Below are positions 1 through 8,498 of a DNA stretch of 48,674 nucleotides, piece after piece. The translations under genes were made by a program, and so were the position numbers. The notes under the pieces are model-generated. The model saw only the letters and a list, made by a program, of their open reading frames with translations, made no database searches and was not told where the DNA came from. The stretch spans positions 1 to 48,674 of the forward strand of contig NZ_JAAUOE010000038.1 in the NCBI RefSeq assembly GCF_017114915.1, in the 5' to 3' direction. Numbering within the stretch: the stretch's first letter is position 1; each line of letters opens with the position of its first letter. The DNA comes from Pseudomonas frederiksbergensis (GTDB taxonomy: Bacteria > Pseudomonadota > Gammaproteobacteria > Pseudomonadales > Pseudomonadaceae).

Positions 1-84
1 GTGCCGGTCAGGATTCACATTGATGAAGTGCCGGAGGGGGTGCTGTTGGCGGCGGGGATTACGTGTACGGTGGTGGTTAACTGA
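1..84 (+). CDS. C-terminal end of an HlyD/EmrA-type membrane fusion (periplasmic adaptor) protein, partial
   Basis: Only the last 27 codons are present; the frame is open from base 1 and ends at TGA 82-84. The peptide runs PVRIHIDEVP, then a short hydrophobic stretch, then TCTVVVN. This is the usual end of HlyD/AaeA-type adaptors, where a beta-barrel strand (PV+I.ID..P) is followed by a 'G(M/I)..TV.V' strand. Such adaptors link an inner-membrane efflux pump to an outer-membrane channel. The family call rests on this short tail alone. A strong hairpin follows 7 bases after the stop. Confidence 0.55.
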   Translation: MPVRIHIDEVPEGVLLAAGITCTVVVN

Positions 85-91
85 CTGCAAG

Positions 92-118
92 ACCGAGTCG
101 CACCCATAGCGACTCGGT
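92..118. terminator. Hairpin between convergent genes, likely bidirectional terminator
   Basis: Perfect 10-bp stem ACCGAGTCGC / GCGACTCGGT with a 7-base loop. It fills the gap between the plus-strand adaptor gene (stop at 84) and the minus-strand gene whose stop is at 120-122. There is no long T-run on either side, so efficiency is uncertain. Confidence 0.6.
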
Positions 119-119
119 A

Positions 120-515
120 TCACTCCTTGCAAAACGTCTCATGCAAATGCCGCCAGACCACCTTGCCGTCGAGCTGCTCAAATACAACCGTCGACCGCCG
201 ATCAGAATGCAGCCCCGTCGCATCGGTCTGCTGCTCGCGGTAACTCACCACTGCGCCACCGTCATACAGTGCGATACCTCGCAACTCGCTGAGCTCAATC
301 CTGAATCCGAGTTTCTTGCCGCCCGCCAGCAGAAACAATTCATTCAACGCCTCGAAATCCAGCACCCGGCCCAACGGTGAGACCATGGAAAACTGCGGTG
401 AAAAACGCGTCAGCAATTGTTCAAGCTCAGACAGGTCTCGCTCCTCGGCCAGCCATTGCTCGATGGCGACGTGGGCCTGGATCACTTCGTCAAAGTATTG
501 GGTGTAGTCGGTCAT
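120..515 (-). CDS. NTF2-like / DUF4440-type small protein
   Basis: 131-residue protein with no signal peptide or membrane segment. It starts with a helical segment (YTQYFDEVIQAHVAIEQWL), then aromatic-rich strands including FSPQFSMVSPLG, and ends with a strand VVWRHLHETF. This is the cone-shaped NTF2/SnoaL layout seen in DUF4440 proteins, which bind small ligands or catalyse simple reactions; no specific function can be read. ATG at 513-515 has AGGA upstream (AGGAATCAAAC-ATG). It lies 36 bp downstream of the dehydrogenase gene on the same strand and may be cotranscribed with it. Confidence 0.7.
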   Translation of the reverse strand: MTDYTQYFDEVIQAHVAIEQWLAEERDLSELEQLLTRFSPQFSMVSPLGRVLDFEALNELFLLAGGKKLGFRIELSELRGIALYDGGAVVSYREQQTDATGLHSDRRSTVVFEQLDGKVVWRHLHETFCKE

Positions 516-551
516 GTTTGATTCCTGAAATTCTGAAGCGTCAACCCGGTC

Positions 552-1376
552 TCAAAGCTGCCCACGCAACCCGAACCGCTTCATCAACCCCGACTCCAAC
601 AATCCTTTTGGCAGCAACCCCGCCATCAACGGCAACGCCCGGCTGCCGTTACCCAAACGCACCAGGCGCGGCGGTTTGCTTTGCTGTACAGCCTTGAGCA
701 AACCGGCGGCAAATTCACTGGCCGGCGTCGGTTTGTCCTGAGAGGCCTTGGCCCGTGCACGAATACCTTCACGCAACGGCCACCACGGCGATTGTTCGGT
801 GATCAGTTGCTCGGCTTCGTGGCCGGCATTCTTGGCGAAGCTGGATTCGATCGCGCCGGGCTGGACTTCCATCACCCGCACACCGAACGGCGCCAGTTCC
901 ATGCGCAGCGCATCGCTCAAGGCATGCACCGCGGCTTTCGAGGCGCAGTAGGCGCCGGCAAACGGCGTGACCAAAACCCCGGACACGCTGCCGATGTTCA
1001 CCACCAGCCCCCTGGCGCGACGCAGTACCGGGAACATCGCGCGGGTGACGCCGACGATGGCGAACACGTTGGTTTCGAACTGACGCTGCATGGCCGGCAC
1101 GCCGCCGTCCAGCAGCGGACCCATGGCGCCATAACCGGCGTTGTTGATCAGCACATCGAGGCCGCCGTGTTGCTGGTTGATCCGCTCGCTCAGCTGTTCG
1201 AGCGCCGGGCTGTCGTTGACGTCCAGTTGCACGGCGGTGAACCCGGCGGCGGTCAGGGTTGCCACATCTTCAGCTTTGCGGGCGCTGGCCCAGACGTCAT
1301 AACCGGCACGTTTGAAGGTGTCGGCGAGGGCGCGGCCAATGCCGCTGGAACAACCGGTAATCAACGCAACGGGCAT
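552..1376 (-). CDS. Short-chain dehydrogenase/reductase (classical SDR)
   Basis: 274-residue NAD(P)-dependent oxidoreductase. Seen in the sequence: Rossmann motif TGCSSGIG (7-14), NNAG (78-81), catalytic Ser130 (NIGSVSG), Tyr143 and Lys147 (YCASK). The C-terminal extension of about 80 residues is typical of SDRs acting on retinol-, steroid- or fatty-acid-like substrates; the real substrate is unknown. The frame stays open to a TTG at 1394, but ATG 1374-1376 has AAGGA seven bases upstream and directly precedes the core beta strand (MPVALITG), so I chose it. The downstream neighbour is the NTF2-like gene; the upstream neighbour is the small membrane protein, all on the same strand. Confidence 0.9.
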   Translation of the reverse strand: MPVALITGCSSGIGRALADTFKRAGYDVWASARKAEDVATLTAAGFTAVQLDVNDSPALEQLSERINQQHGGLDVLINNAGYGAMGPLLDGGVPAMQRQFETNVFAIVGVTRAMFPVLRRARGLVVNIGSVSGVLVTPFAGAYCASKAAVHALSDALRMELAPFGVRVMEVQPGAIESSFAKNAGHEAEQLITEQSPWWPLREGIRARAKASQDKPTPASEFAAGLLKAVQQSKPPRLVRLGNGSRALPLMAGLLPKGLLESGLMKRFGLRGQL

Positions 1377-1407
1377 GGCGCGGTCCTTGTGCAAAAGAAA
1401 AGGGGGA

Positions 1408-1872
1408 TCAGTCGGAGAAACTACCCTGCAAACGCTCGGCGCGAAACTCCAGGGTTTGCGGGCGATAGCCGGGGCGCAGCGGCGGCAACGGCAAGCAGTC
1501 TTCCCAATTGCCGCCGGCCTGCAGTTCGCCGGGGCCGCGATAGCGTGGCGCGGTGTATTGATTGTCGGCCAGGTTCACCGTATCGCCCGGCGCATATGCG
1601 GCGACGCGCCAGCGCAGTTCGGTCAATGGCACGTCGTTACCGTTCTTCATCGTCAGCTTCAACGGGCGATCCGCCGGGCAGTGCTCCGGGGCATAGACGA
1701 TACGCAGTTCAAGGCGCGCCAGTTGCTTGACCTCGCGGTTGTCCAGCCAGACTACCCACGTCGCCACCAGGCCCAACCCGACGGCGGCCGCCATGGACAC
1801 CGGCACGGCCTTGGCCGGATAGCGCAGCAGCAGGATCAGCCAGGTAATGACCAGCAGGACGCCGATGAACAT
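1408..1872 (-). CDS. Conserved two-helix membrane protein of unknown function
   Basis: 154 residues. Two hydrophobic segments lie at about 2-16 and 24-42, separated by RYPAKAVP. A soluble region of about 110 residues then carries LRIVYAPEHCPADRPLKLTMKNGNDVPLTEL. This looks like an immunoglobulin-like beta domain with two cysteines (CPADR and EDCLPLP) that could form a disulfide in the periplasm. I do not recognise a named family. The soluble domain most likely faces the periplasm. It begins 142 bp from the divergent tccC-like gene and lies 31 bp upstream of the SDR start on the same strand. Confidence 0.65.
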   Translation of the reverse strand: MFIGVLLVITWLILLLRYPAKAVPVSMAAAVGLGLVATWVVWLDNREVKQLARLELRIVYAPEHCPADRPLKLTMKNGNDVPLTELRWRVAAYAPGDTVNLADNQYTAPRYRGPGELQAGGNWEDCLPLPPLRPGYRPQTLEFRAERLQGSFSD

Positions 1873-2050
1873 GTTTGAACGCTCCTTGAACTCATGAACA
1901 CCATCCTACCGAAGGGGCGCAAGAATGGACATTCATGGCCCAAGGTCGATGACCGTTGGTCGCTACTGTAATTTCTGACAGTAGCCAGGCAGGTGATCGA
2001 AACGTTAGAAGACATTGACTGACAGGGTTGTCATTGGGTGGGCGATGACA

Positions 2051-4891
2051 ATGGGATTGCATTCAAAAACGCCGAGGCTGAGCGTTGTCGATCCGCGCGG
2101 CTTGTCGATCCGTTCGGTGGATTATTGGCGTGCCATCGAAAACCAGCCCGCCGAGGCCCGCATCAACCGCACTGTTCACGATGGCGCAGGACGTGCGGTC
2201 AAGCAGTGGGATCCGCGATTATGGGCGCTGCAAGTGGGCGATCCCCTGGCGCCGGCCAATCTGACCACGGTGTATTCGCTGCCCGGGAACGTGTTGCGCA
2301 CGGACAGCGTCGATGCCGGAACGCAGATCAACCTGCATGGTTTGGCTGACGAAGTGGTATTGGGGTGGGACAGTCGCGAAACCCGTCGCGAGGTCGAGTA
2401 TGACGATTCGCTGCGCGCGGTCGCGGTGTTCGAACAAGGGGCGAGCGAGCCTCGGCACTGTGTCGAGCGTTTTACCTATGGTCGTCCCGGTCTGGGCGAT
2501 CCGACGCGTAATCAGTACGGCCAGCTGATTCGTCATGATGACCCGGCGGGAACGATGCTGTTCCCGTCGTTTGCAATTACCGACAACTCTCTCGAACAAA
2601 TCCGTCATTTCACTCTGGACCCGGTAACCCCCGACTGGCCGGAATCGATTGATGATCGCCAACGGCTGCTCGAGCCGGGTACGGGGGCGATATCCAGATG
2701 GCGTTTCGGTCCTTTGGGTGATGTGCTGGAGCAGATCGATGCCAAGGGCAATCGTCAGGCCTTCGGTCTGACCATCGATGGCCGATTGCGCGAAAGTCGA
2801 CTGCAATTGAAGGATCAACCCACTGGGCAAACGTTGGTCAGCGAGATCCGCTACAACGCCCAAGGGCAAGTCGAAGGGGAGGTCGCGGGGAACGGGGTGC
2901 GGACGACGTTGGCCTATCGACCCGAAGATGGTCGCCTGATATGTCGCCGGGCCGAGGACGCCAGTGGCGGGGTGTTGCAGCATCTGATCTACGGCTATGA
3001 CCGGATGGGCAATGTCCTGAGTATCGAGGATCAGGCCTTGCCGATCCGCTACTTCGCCAACCGGCGCATCGACCCGATCAGCCGCTTCCGCTACGACAGC
3101 CTTTACCAGTTGATCGAGGCCTTTGGTTGGGAGGCGGGCGGGGCCAATCAAGGGCCGGACTCGATCGGTCGCATTGATCCGTCAGCGGTCAGCAACTACC
3201 GGCAGGCCTATACCTATGACAAGGGCGGAAATTTGTTGAAGCTGACCCACGTCGGCGCGCAAAACCATGGACGCGATCTGACCGCCGCCCGCTACAGCAA
3301 CCGCTGTCTGCCCTGGCGCAATGGCGTGCCGCCTGCCGAAGAGGACATCGGCGCTGCGTTCGACGCCAAAGGTAATTTGCTGGAGCTGGATCAGGGGCGT
3401 TTTCTGACGTGGGATCTGCGCAACCAGCTGCAATCGGTCAGCCCGGTGGAGCGAGTTTCCGGACTTAATGACCGGGAATCGTATGCCTATGATGGCGGTG
3501 GTCAGCGAGTGCGTAAAATTCGCTCGCTAAATACTAATGCCCGCACCGTGGTGGCCGAAACGCGTTACTTGCCTGGGCTGGAGCTGCGCACTCACAGTGG
3601 CACCGGGGAAAATCTGCAAGTCATCACCGCCCAGGGCGGACTCAACAACGTACGGTTACTGCGTTGGGAGAGCCCACCACCGGGAGGCATCAACGACCGA
3701 TACCGGTACAACCACACCGATCATCTGGGTTCGATTGGGCTGGAGCTTACGGCTGACGCGCAGATCATCAGCCGGGAAGCCTTTTACCCGTTCGGCGAAT
3801 CGGCCTGGCTGGACGGCGACCCCGTCGCGGTCAGCTATAAGACCGTTGGTTATTCGGGCAAGGAGCGGGACGTGACCGGGCTTTATTACTACGGGTTGCG
3901 CTACTACATCCCGTGGTTTCAACGTTGGTGCAGTGCGGATCCGTCCGGTTATGCAGATGGATCGAACCTCTATCGGATGGTTCATAACAACCCGGTCAAC
4001 TTCATGGATGACGAAGGCGCGGTCACCCGTAAAAAACTGGCCAATGGTTTATGGGCTCCGGTTCTCGCGGTGGGCAAGGAACGCGATGTGCAGGGCGCCG
4101 TTCCCATCGACGCGGGAAAAGCTCACCAAATGGTGCCGTTCACGGCCAAACCGACCGACCTTCGCAAGGCATTGTCGGTGCCCCAATTCAGTCGCGAGAT
4201 GGTCAATACCGATTTGTTCATGTCGACGAAGGTCCGTTACTCATCAAGCGTTGCCTCTCAAATGAATAACAGCGGCGGAGCCAGTTTTATATTTTCGATG
4301 CAGCACATAAGTTATTCCGGTTCCGCGAAAGGTGAATTCAATGCCCTCAAGATCGTCGATATCGCGGCGGGCGAAATACCCGATCAATCAAGTGCTGTGT
4401 CCGGTTACTGGGCGCCTCAGGGGGGGTACGTTGACATACCGCTGCATCCCAAGGGTACGGATCCCGAGTATGTTTTCACCCCGGGATTCAGTGGCTGTTC
4501 TTTGACGGTGGATCAGCTCAACGACAATGTATTGCGGGTAAGACACGTCGAGGGATCAAAGGAAGAGGCCCAGTACAACCAACTACCGGCGGCCGAGCAC
4601 GGTATGGGAATGAGTGCGGCCATGGAGTTCATGGATTACGGCTTCGATAACGAAGGCACGCAAGTGGTGACGGAGCTGACCGGTTTCGCTTTCATGAAGT
4701 ACGACCGCAAAACCAGGGTCTGGAATATTCACTACCAGAGCCTTCAAGGAGCGCCGACTATCGGTAAGTTTTCCACGGAGCGGAAACTGTTTGGAGGATC
4801 AAAATCCTTTACCAATGTGATGGAGAAGCCGAAGGTCAGAAAGACCATGAGCAAGCAAGTCGGCACTGCCGTCAAACCTTCAGTCAGATAA
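2051..4891 (+). CDS. TccC/Rhs-type toxin with CNF-like C-terminal domain
   Basis: About 946 residues. Residues 1 to about 650 are a YD/RHS-repeat shell of the TccC type: the start TPRLSVVDPRGLSIRSVDY, then many Y.YD..GN/RYD repeats, closing in the Rhs core around nt 3850-4020 (GYSGKERDVTGLYYYGLRYY, then SADPSGYADGSNLYRMVHNNPV). The last 285 or so residues are the variable toxin part. It contains PGFSGCSL with Cys codon at 4496-4498 and LRVRHVEG with His codon at 4544-4546. The spacing of 16 is close to that of the Cys/His pair of CNF1-type Rho deamidases (866/881), so a deamidase-like activity is inferred. The frame opens at TTG 2015; ATG 2051 gives the usual TccC start. No TcA/TcB partner, PAAR or VgrG domain, or immunity gene is next to it. 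Tc proteins deliver such C-termini from a TcB-TcC cocoon into eukaryotic (insect) cells. Confidence 0.85.
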   Translation: MGLHSKTPRLSVVDPRGLSIRSVDYWRAIENQPAEARINRTVHDGAGRAVKQWDPRLWALQVGDPLAPANLTTVYSLPGNVLRTDSVDAGTQINLHGLADEVVLGWDSRETRREVEYDDSLRAVAVFEQGASEPRHCVERFTYGRPGLGDPTRNQYGQLIRHDDPAGTMLFPSFAITDNSLEQIRHFTLDPVTPDWPESIDDRQRLLEPGTGAISRWRFGPLGDVLEQIDAKGNRQAFGLTIDGRLRESRLQLKDQPTGQTLVSEIRYNAQGQVEGEVAGNGVRTTLAYRPEDGRLICRRAEDASGGVLQHLIYGYDRMGNVLSIEDQALPIRYFANRRIDPISRFRYDSLYQLIEAFGWEAGGANQGPDSIGRIDPSAVSNYRQAYTYDKGGNLLKLTHVGAQNHGRDLTAARYSNRCLPWRNGVPPAEEDIGAAFDAKGNLLELDQGRFLTWDLRNQLQSVSPVERVSGLNDRESYAYDGGGQRVRKIRSLNTNARTVVAETRYLPGLELRTHSGTGENLQVITAQGGLNNVRLLRWESPPPGGINDRYRYNHTDHLGSIGLELTADAQIISREAFYPFGESAWLDGDPVAVSYKTVGYSGKERDVTGLYYYGLRYYIPWFQRWCSADPSGYADGSNLYRMVHNNPVNFMDDEGAVTRKKLANGLWAPVLAVGKERDVQGAVPIDAGKAHQMVPFTAKPTDLRKALSVPQFSREMVNTDLFMSTKVRYSSSVASQMNNSGGASFIFSMQHISYSGSAKGEFNALKIVDIAAGEIPDQSSAVSGYWAPQGGYVDIPLHPKGTDPEYVFTPGFSGCSLTVDQLNDNVLRVRHVEGSKEEAQYNQLPAAEHGMGMSAAMEFMDYGFDNEGTQVVTELTGFAFMKYDRKTRVWNIHYQSLQGAPTIGKFSTERKLFGGSKSFTNVMEKPKVRKTMSKQVGTAVKPSVR

Positions 4892-4953
4892 AAAAAGCCC
4901 CCGCCCAACCCACTGCGGATAGGGGACGCAGCGGGCTGGACGGGGGCTTTTTG
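4892..4953. terminator. Bidirectional terminator between the tccC-like gene and algA
   Basis: Outer stem AAAAGCCCCCG pairs with CGGGGGCTTTT, with a T-run on the plus strand (CTTTTTG) and the matching A-run giving a T-run on the minus strand. A second stem, CTGCG/CGCAG, lies inside. It separates the convergent toxin gene and the end of the alginate operon. Confidence 0.85.
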
Positions 4954-4966
4954 TTTTACCGGTCAA

Positions 4967-6418
4967 TCACTGGGCGATGGTTTTCACCGCTACGCCGCGT
5001 TCGATCGGAGTTGAACGACCGTAGATATCTTCAAACCGCTCGATATCGTCTTCGCCCAGGTAGCTGCCCGATTGCACTTCGATGATCTCGAGTGGAATCT
5101 TGCCCGGGTTGCGCAGACGGTGAACCGAGGCGATCGGGATGTAGGTCGACTGGTTTTCAGTGAGCAGGAACACGTTTTCGTCGCAGGTCACTTCCGCGGT
5201 GCCGCTGACCACGATCCAGTGTTCGGCGCGGTGGTGGTGCATTTGCAGCGACAGGCACGCGCCCGGTTTGACCGAGATGTGCTTGACCTGGAAGCGACCG
5301 CCCATGTCCACCGAGTCGTAGGAACCCCACGGACGATAGACTTCGCAGTGGTTCTGGGTTTCGCTGCGGCCCTGCTCGTTGAGGGTGTTGACCATCTGTT
5401 TGACGCCTTGGACCTTGTCCTTGTGGGCGATCATCATGGCGTCCTTGGTTTCGACCACCACGATGTTTTCCAGGCCGATCACCGACACCAGTTTGCCGTT
5501 GCCGTGGATCATGCAGTTTTTGCTGTCCTGAATGACCACGTCACCTTTGGTGACGTTGCCGTTGGCATCTTTTTCATTCACTTCCCACAACGACGACCAG
5601 CAACCGACATCGCTCCAGCCCGCGGTCAGCGGCACCACGCAGGCGCGCTGGGTTTTTTCCATCACCGAGTAGTCGATGGAATTGTCCGGGCAGCAGGCGA
5701 AGGTGGCTTCGTCGAGGGTGACGGTGTCGGCGTCCTGTTGGCTGCGTTCCAGGGTCAGCAGGCAGGTGTCGTAGATGTCCGGATCGTGCTTTTTCAGCTC
5801 TTCGAGGAAGCGGCTGGCGCGGAACAGGAACATGCCGCTGTTCCAGAAGTAACCACCGGACTGGACGAACTCGGTGGCGCGTTTCACGTCGGGTTTTTCG
5901 ACGAAGTGCGAGACACGGCTGACGCCTTCCGGCAGCAGGGCATCGTTGGTGGATTTGATGTAGCCGTAACCGGTTTCCGGTTTGGTCGCCGGCACGCCGA
6001 ACAGCACCATCTCGCCACGCTCGGCCGCCACGGTGGCCAGGGCCAGGGCGCGTTGCAGGGCTTTCTGGTCTTCCAGCACGTGGTCGGCCGGCAGCACCAG
6101 CATCAGTTCGTCGCGACCTTCATTGACCAGCATCATCGCGGTCAGGGCCACGGCCGGCGCGGTATTGCGGCCGAAGGGCTCCATCAGGATGCGCTGGGCT
6201 TCCAGCTTACGAGCGCTCAGCTGCTCGTTGACGATAAAGCGGTGATCCTTGTTGCAGACCACGATAGGGGAGTCCATGCCTTCGAACACCAGGCGTTCCA
6301 GGGTTTGTTGGAACAGCGTGTGTTCGCCGGTCAGGGCGAGGAATTGCTTGGGGAACTGCTTACGCGAAAGCGGCCAAAGACGTGAGCCGCTACCACCTGA
6401 CAAGATCACCGGAATCAT
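4967..6418 (-). CDS. algA: Bifunctional mannose-6-phosphate isomerase / mannose-1-phosphate guanylyltransferase
   Basis: 483 residues, the usual length. It makes mannose-6-P from fructose-6-P and later GDP-mannose from mannose-1-P and GTP, the first and third steps toward GDP-mannuronate, in the cytoplasm. The N-terminal nucleotidyltransferase shows GGSGSRLWPLSRKQFPKQFL (from residue 8), FGRNTAPA and FVEKPD. The C-terminal cupin isomerase (about 357-483) has the metal motif QMHHHRAEHW and the start EVYRPWGSYD. ATG 6416-6418 is preceded by AAAGGAG. It is the last gene of the alginate operon, as in other pseudomonads, but lies 209 bp from algF across a REP pair, so it may also be expressed separately. 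The middle step, AlgC, is not encoded here. Confidence 0.98.
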   Translation of the reverse strand: MIPVILSGGSGSRLWPLSRKQFPKQFLALTGEHTLFQQTLERLVFEGMDSPIVVCNKDHRFIVNEQLSARKLEAQRILMEPFGRNTAPAVALTAMMLVNEGRDELMLVLPADHVLEDQKALQRALALATVAAERGEMVLFGVPATKPETGYGYIKSTNDALLPEGVSRVSHFVEKPDVKRATEFVQSGGYFWNSGMFLFRASRFLEELKKHDPDIYDTCLLTLERSQQDADTVTLDEATFACCPDNSIDYSVMEKTQRACVVPLTAGWSDVGCWSSLWEVNEKDANGNVTKGDVVIQDSKNCMIHGNGKLVSVIGLENIVVVETKDAMMIAHKDKVQGVKQMVNTLNEQGRSETQNHCEVYRPWGSYDSVDMGGRFQVKHISVKPGACLSLQMHHHRAEHWIVVSGTAEVTCDENVFLLTENQSTYIPIASVHRLRNPGKIPLEIIEVQSGSYLGEDDIERFEDIYGRSTPIERGVAVKTIAQ

Positions 6419-6505
6419 GTTGTTACTCCTTTAAAATCGATTGGTTAGAGCCACGAACGTTCTGTCGTTTCACTCTTGTTCTTGTTCCGTACCGGATTGC
6501 CTTCC

Positions 6506-6569
6506 GTAGGAGCCGGCTTGCTGGCGATGGCGCCCTTGAGGGCGCCTTCGCTGGCAAGCCAGCTCCTAC
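6506..6569. repeat. REP pair between algF and algA
   Basis: GTAGGAGCCGGCTTGCTGGCGA at the left and its near inverse TTCGCTGGCAAGCCAGCTCCTAC at the right, separated by GGCGCCC/GGGCGCC, which can extend the fold. This is a typical Pseudomonas REP doublet. It lies inside the operon, where a hairpin in the message could affect decay or termination before algA. Confidence 0.85.
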
Positions 6570-6627
6570 GGGGGGCCGCGTTTTTTCAGCGGTCCTGTGG
6601 GAGAAATCCCGGCAATCCGACTATTGA

Positions 6628-7296
6628 TTAGCGCGTCGACACCGGGCGCTTGACCCACACTGGCGACAGGCTGCTGCCATTGCCGGTGACGTACAGCACC
6701 GCGGCTTCACCGCGTTCCAGGGCAACCGGCTTCACGTCGCCGACTTTCTTGTCGCCTTCGTACAGCGCCAGGCTGACTTTCACCGGGTTGATTTCACGCT
6801 CGCCACGGCCCTTGGCGGCCACGCTTGGCACCACTTCGGTCTTGCCGTCGGCGGTTTTCAGGGTCAGCGCCTTGTCGCTGAGGTTCTGCACGCGTACCAG
6901 GGATTTCTGTTTGTTCTTGAACGGCGGTTCTTCGATCAGTTGCGGCGCGCCGCTGGCGTTGTTGACCAGGGTGTAATAGTGATCACCGGCCAGTTTCACC
7001 GGCAGGGTCTGGCTGCCGACCTTGGCGCTGTAGTCGCCGCCCGGCATGAAGCTGAAGTCAGTGCTGGACAGCGGCGCGACTTCGCTCAGGTTGGTGGTGC
7101 CAACGGTGGCGCTGACTTCAGCGTTGCCGGCGTTGTAGACCCGCACGAAGCTGGAGCCTTTTGGCGCGACAGGGCCGTAGAGGGCGGCGTCACCCGCGGC
7201 GAAGGCCTGTATGGACAGCACGCTCATGCCGGCAACGAGAGCAACTGCCTTGATGGAACGAGCAGCGAGACGACGAGGAGTAGTAGTGAAAGTCAT
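6628..7296 (-). CDS. algF: Periplasmic alginate O-acetylation protein AlgF
   Basis: 222 residues. Twin-Arg-like start MTFTTTPRRLAARS, hydrophobic core AVALVAGMSVLS, and a probable signal peptidase site after QAFA (about residue 33). The mature part begins GDAALYGPVAPKGSSFVRVYNA and is made of beta-sandwich-type repeats. AlgF is needed for O-acetylation of mannuronate residues and works with AlgI, AlgJ and AlgX in the periplasm; its exact chemistry is not established. ATG 7294-7296 follows GAGAGG. It is 15 bp downstream of algJ, and a REP pair follows it. Confidence 0.96.
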   Translation of the reverse strand: MTFTTTPRRLAARSIKAVALVAGMSVLSIQAFAAGDAALYGPVAPKGSSFVRVYNAGNAEVSATVGTTNLSEVAPLSSTDFSFMPGGDYSAKVGSQTLPVKLAGDHYYTLVNNASGAPQLIEEPPFKNKQKSLVRVQNLSDKALTLKTADGKTEVVPSVAAKGRGEREINPVKVSLALYEGDKKVGDVKPVALERGEAAVLYVTGNGSSLSPVWVKRPVSTR

Positions 7297-7311
7297 GGGT
7301 ATACCTCTCTT

Positions 7312-8487
7312 TCAGTTTTGCGCCCGGTCGGGCGTCTCGGATTTGGTGTTTACAGCTACGTTTTGTTGGCGCGCGCCGGCTTGTTTAAGCTCTGCGACCC
7401 ACTGCGGGTCGGCGTCACCGATTTCGTTGTTCACGGGCAGATATCGTTCAGGGAACTCCCAGATCAGCACTTGTGGCGGGCTGTTCTTGAAAGCATCGCT
7501 TTTGAGGTAGCTGAGCATCGGCAGAACCGGGCCGTGGCCGTCTTCGGCGTAATTGACCACGTCGCTGTGCAGCGCTTCCTTCAGCGCACCGACGAAGTTC
7601 CAGCTCGGGTTGGCGCTGTAGCTGGTGCCGATCAGGGCCACCGGCACTTCAGTGTTGGCAAACAACGCGTCGTCACCGGCAGGCTGATCCTGGGCCGCCA
7701 CGGTGTTGCGCTTTTGCAAAGGTTCTGGCGCCGGCATCAGGTTTTCGAACAGCGGGTCCAGTGGCAGGAACAAGCGCAGGTCGCCCTTGTGCGTCACTTT
7801 CTCAGCAGGTTCGGTGACGAAGTTTTGCGGTTCACCACTGAGCGGTGCCTTGTCGGCAATGGTTTTGGCCAGGGCCTGGGCAGCGATTTGCGCGCCTTCC
7901 GGGGTCCAGTGGGTGTCGGTGCGCAGGAACACTTGCTGACCGTTCTGTTTGGCTTGTTGCAGCGGGCCGAGCAGGTCGGGGGCGAGGATCTTGTCGGCCG
8001 CCACGCGAGCGTGGAAGTCCTTGTACAGATTGGCGTGGATACTCGCCGGCTTCTCTTCACCCAGGTGTTCCGGATACAGGCGGGCCTTGGCCGGCACGAT
8101 CGCCATCACCAGTTGCACGCCTTTGGCTTTCAGTTCCTGGCGCACGCCTTCGACCAGCGCGTAGTTGCCTTGCAGGTTCAACTCTTCGTTGACGATCGGG
8201 TGGAACTCTTCATCGCTGTAGAGCCACTGATCGCGACCGAGCACCACGCCCGGACGCCCTTCGTTGAACAGTTTGAAATCCAGCGCGGCCCAAAGGTTGG
8301 TGCCCAGGCGCTTGATCGGAAACTCGTCGTCATAGTGCGTCTCGACGGCTTTGCTCCAGCGACCGTTGAGCACGGTGGCATCGGCGTTGGTGCTGAAGCC
8401 GAAGAAGCTGCGTACCGACCACAGACCCAGGACCAGCAAGGTCACCAGGAACAGGGCGATGTAGAAGATGCGTAATGAGCGGGTCAT
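7312..8487 (-). CDS. algJ: Alginate O-acetyltransferase AlgJ (SGNH/DHHW type)
   Basis: 391 residues. One N-terminal membrane anchor (about 7-25, FYIALFLVTLLVLGLWSV), then a periplasmic SGNH-like domain related to the AlgX N-domain. The catalytic set is visible: Asp191 and His193 in RTDTHWTPEG, and Ser289 in ALIGTSYS. AlgJ is thought to take acetyl groups brought across the membrane by AlgI and pass them toward AlgX and the polymer. Neighbours: 11 bp after algI and 15 bp before algF, so tightly coupled. No key residue is missing. Confidence 0.97.
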   Translation of the reverse strand: MTRSLRIFYIALFLVTLLVLGLWSVRSFFGFSTNADATVLNGRWSKAVETHYDDEFPIKRLGTNLWAALDFKLFNEGRPGVVLGRDQWLYSDEEFHPIVNEELNLQGNYALVEGVRQELKAKGVQLVMAIVPAKARLYPEHLGEEKPASIHANLYKDFHARVAADKILAPDLLGPLQQAKQNGQQVFLRTDTHWTPEGAQIAAQALAKTIADKAPLSGEPQNFVTEPAEKVTHKGDLRLFLPLDPLFENLMPAPEPLQKRNTVAAQDQPAGDDALFANTEVPVALIGTSYSANPSWNFVGALKEALHSDVVNYAEDGHGPVLPMLSYLKSDAFKNSPPQVLIWEFPERYLPVNNEIGDADPQWVAELKQAGARQQNVAVNTKSETPDRAQN

Positions 8488-8498
8488 GGTCAGATCCC

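Noticed and set aside
2051..4891. Reading the Rhs protein as a type VI secretion effector
   Set aside because: No PAAR, VgrG or prePAAR at the N-terminus and no immunity gene downstream; the N-terminus and core match the TccC type.
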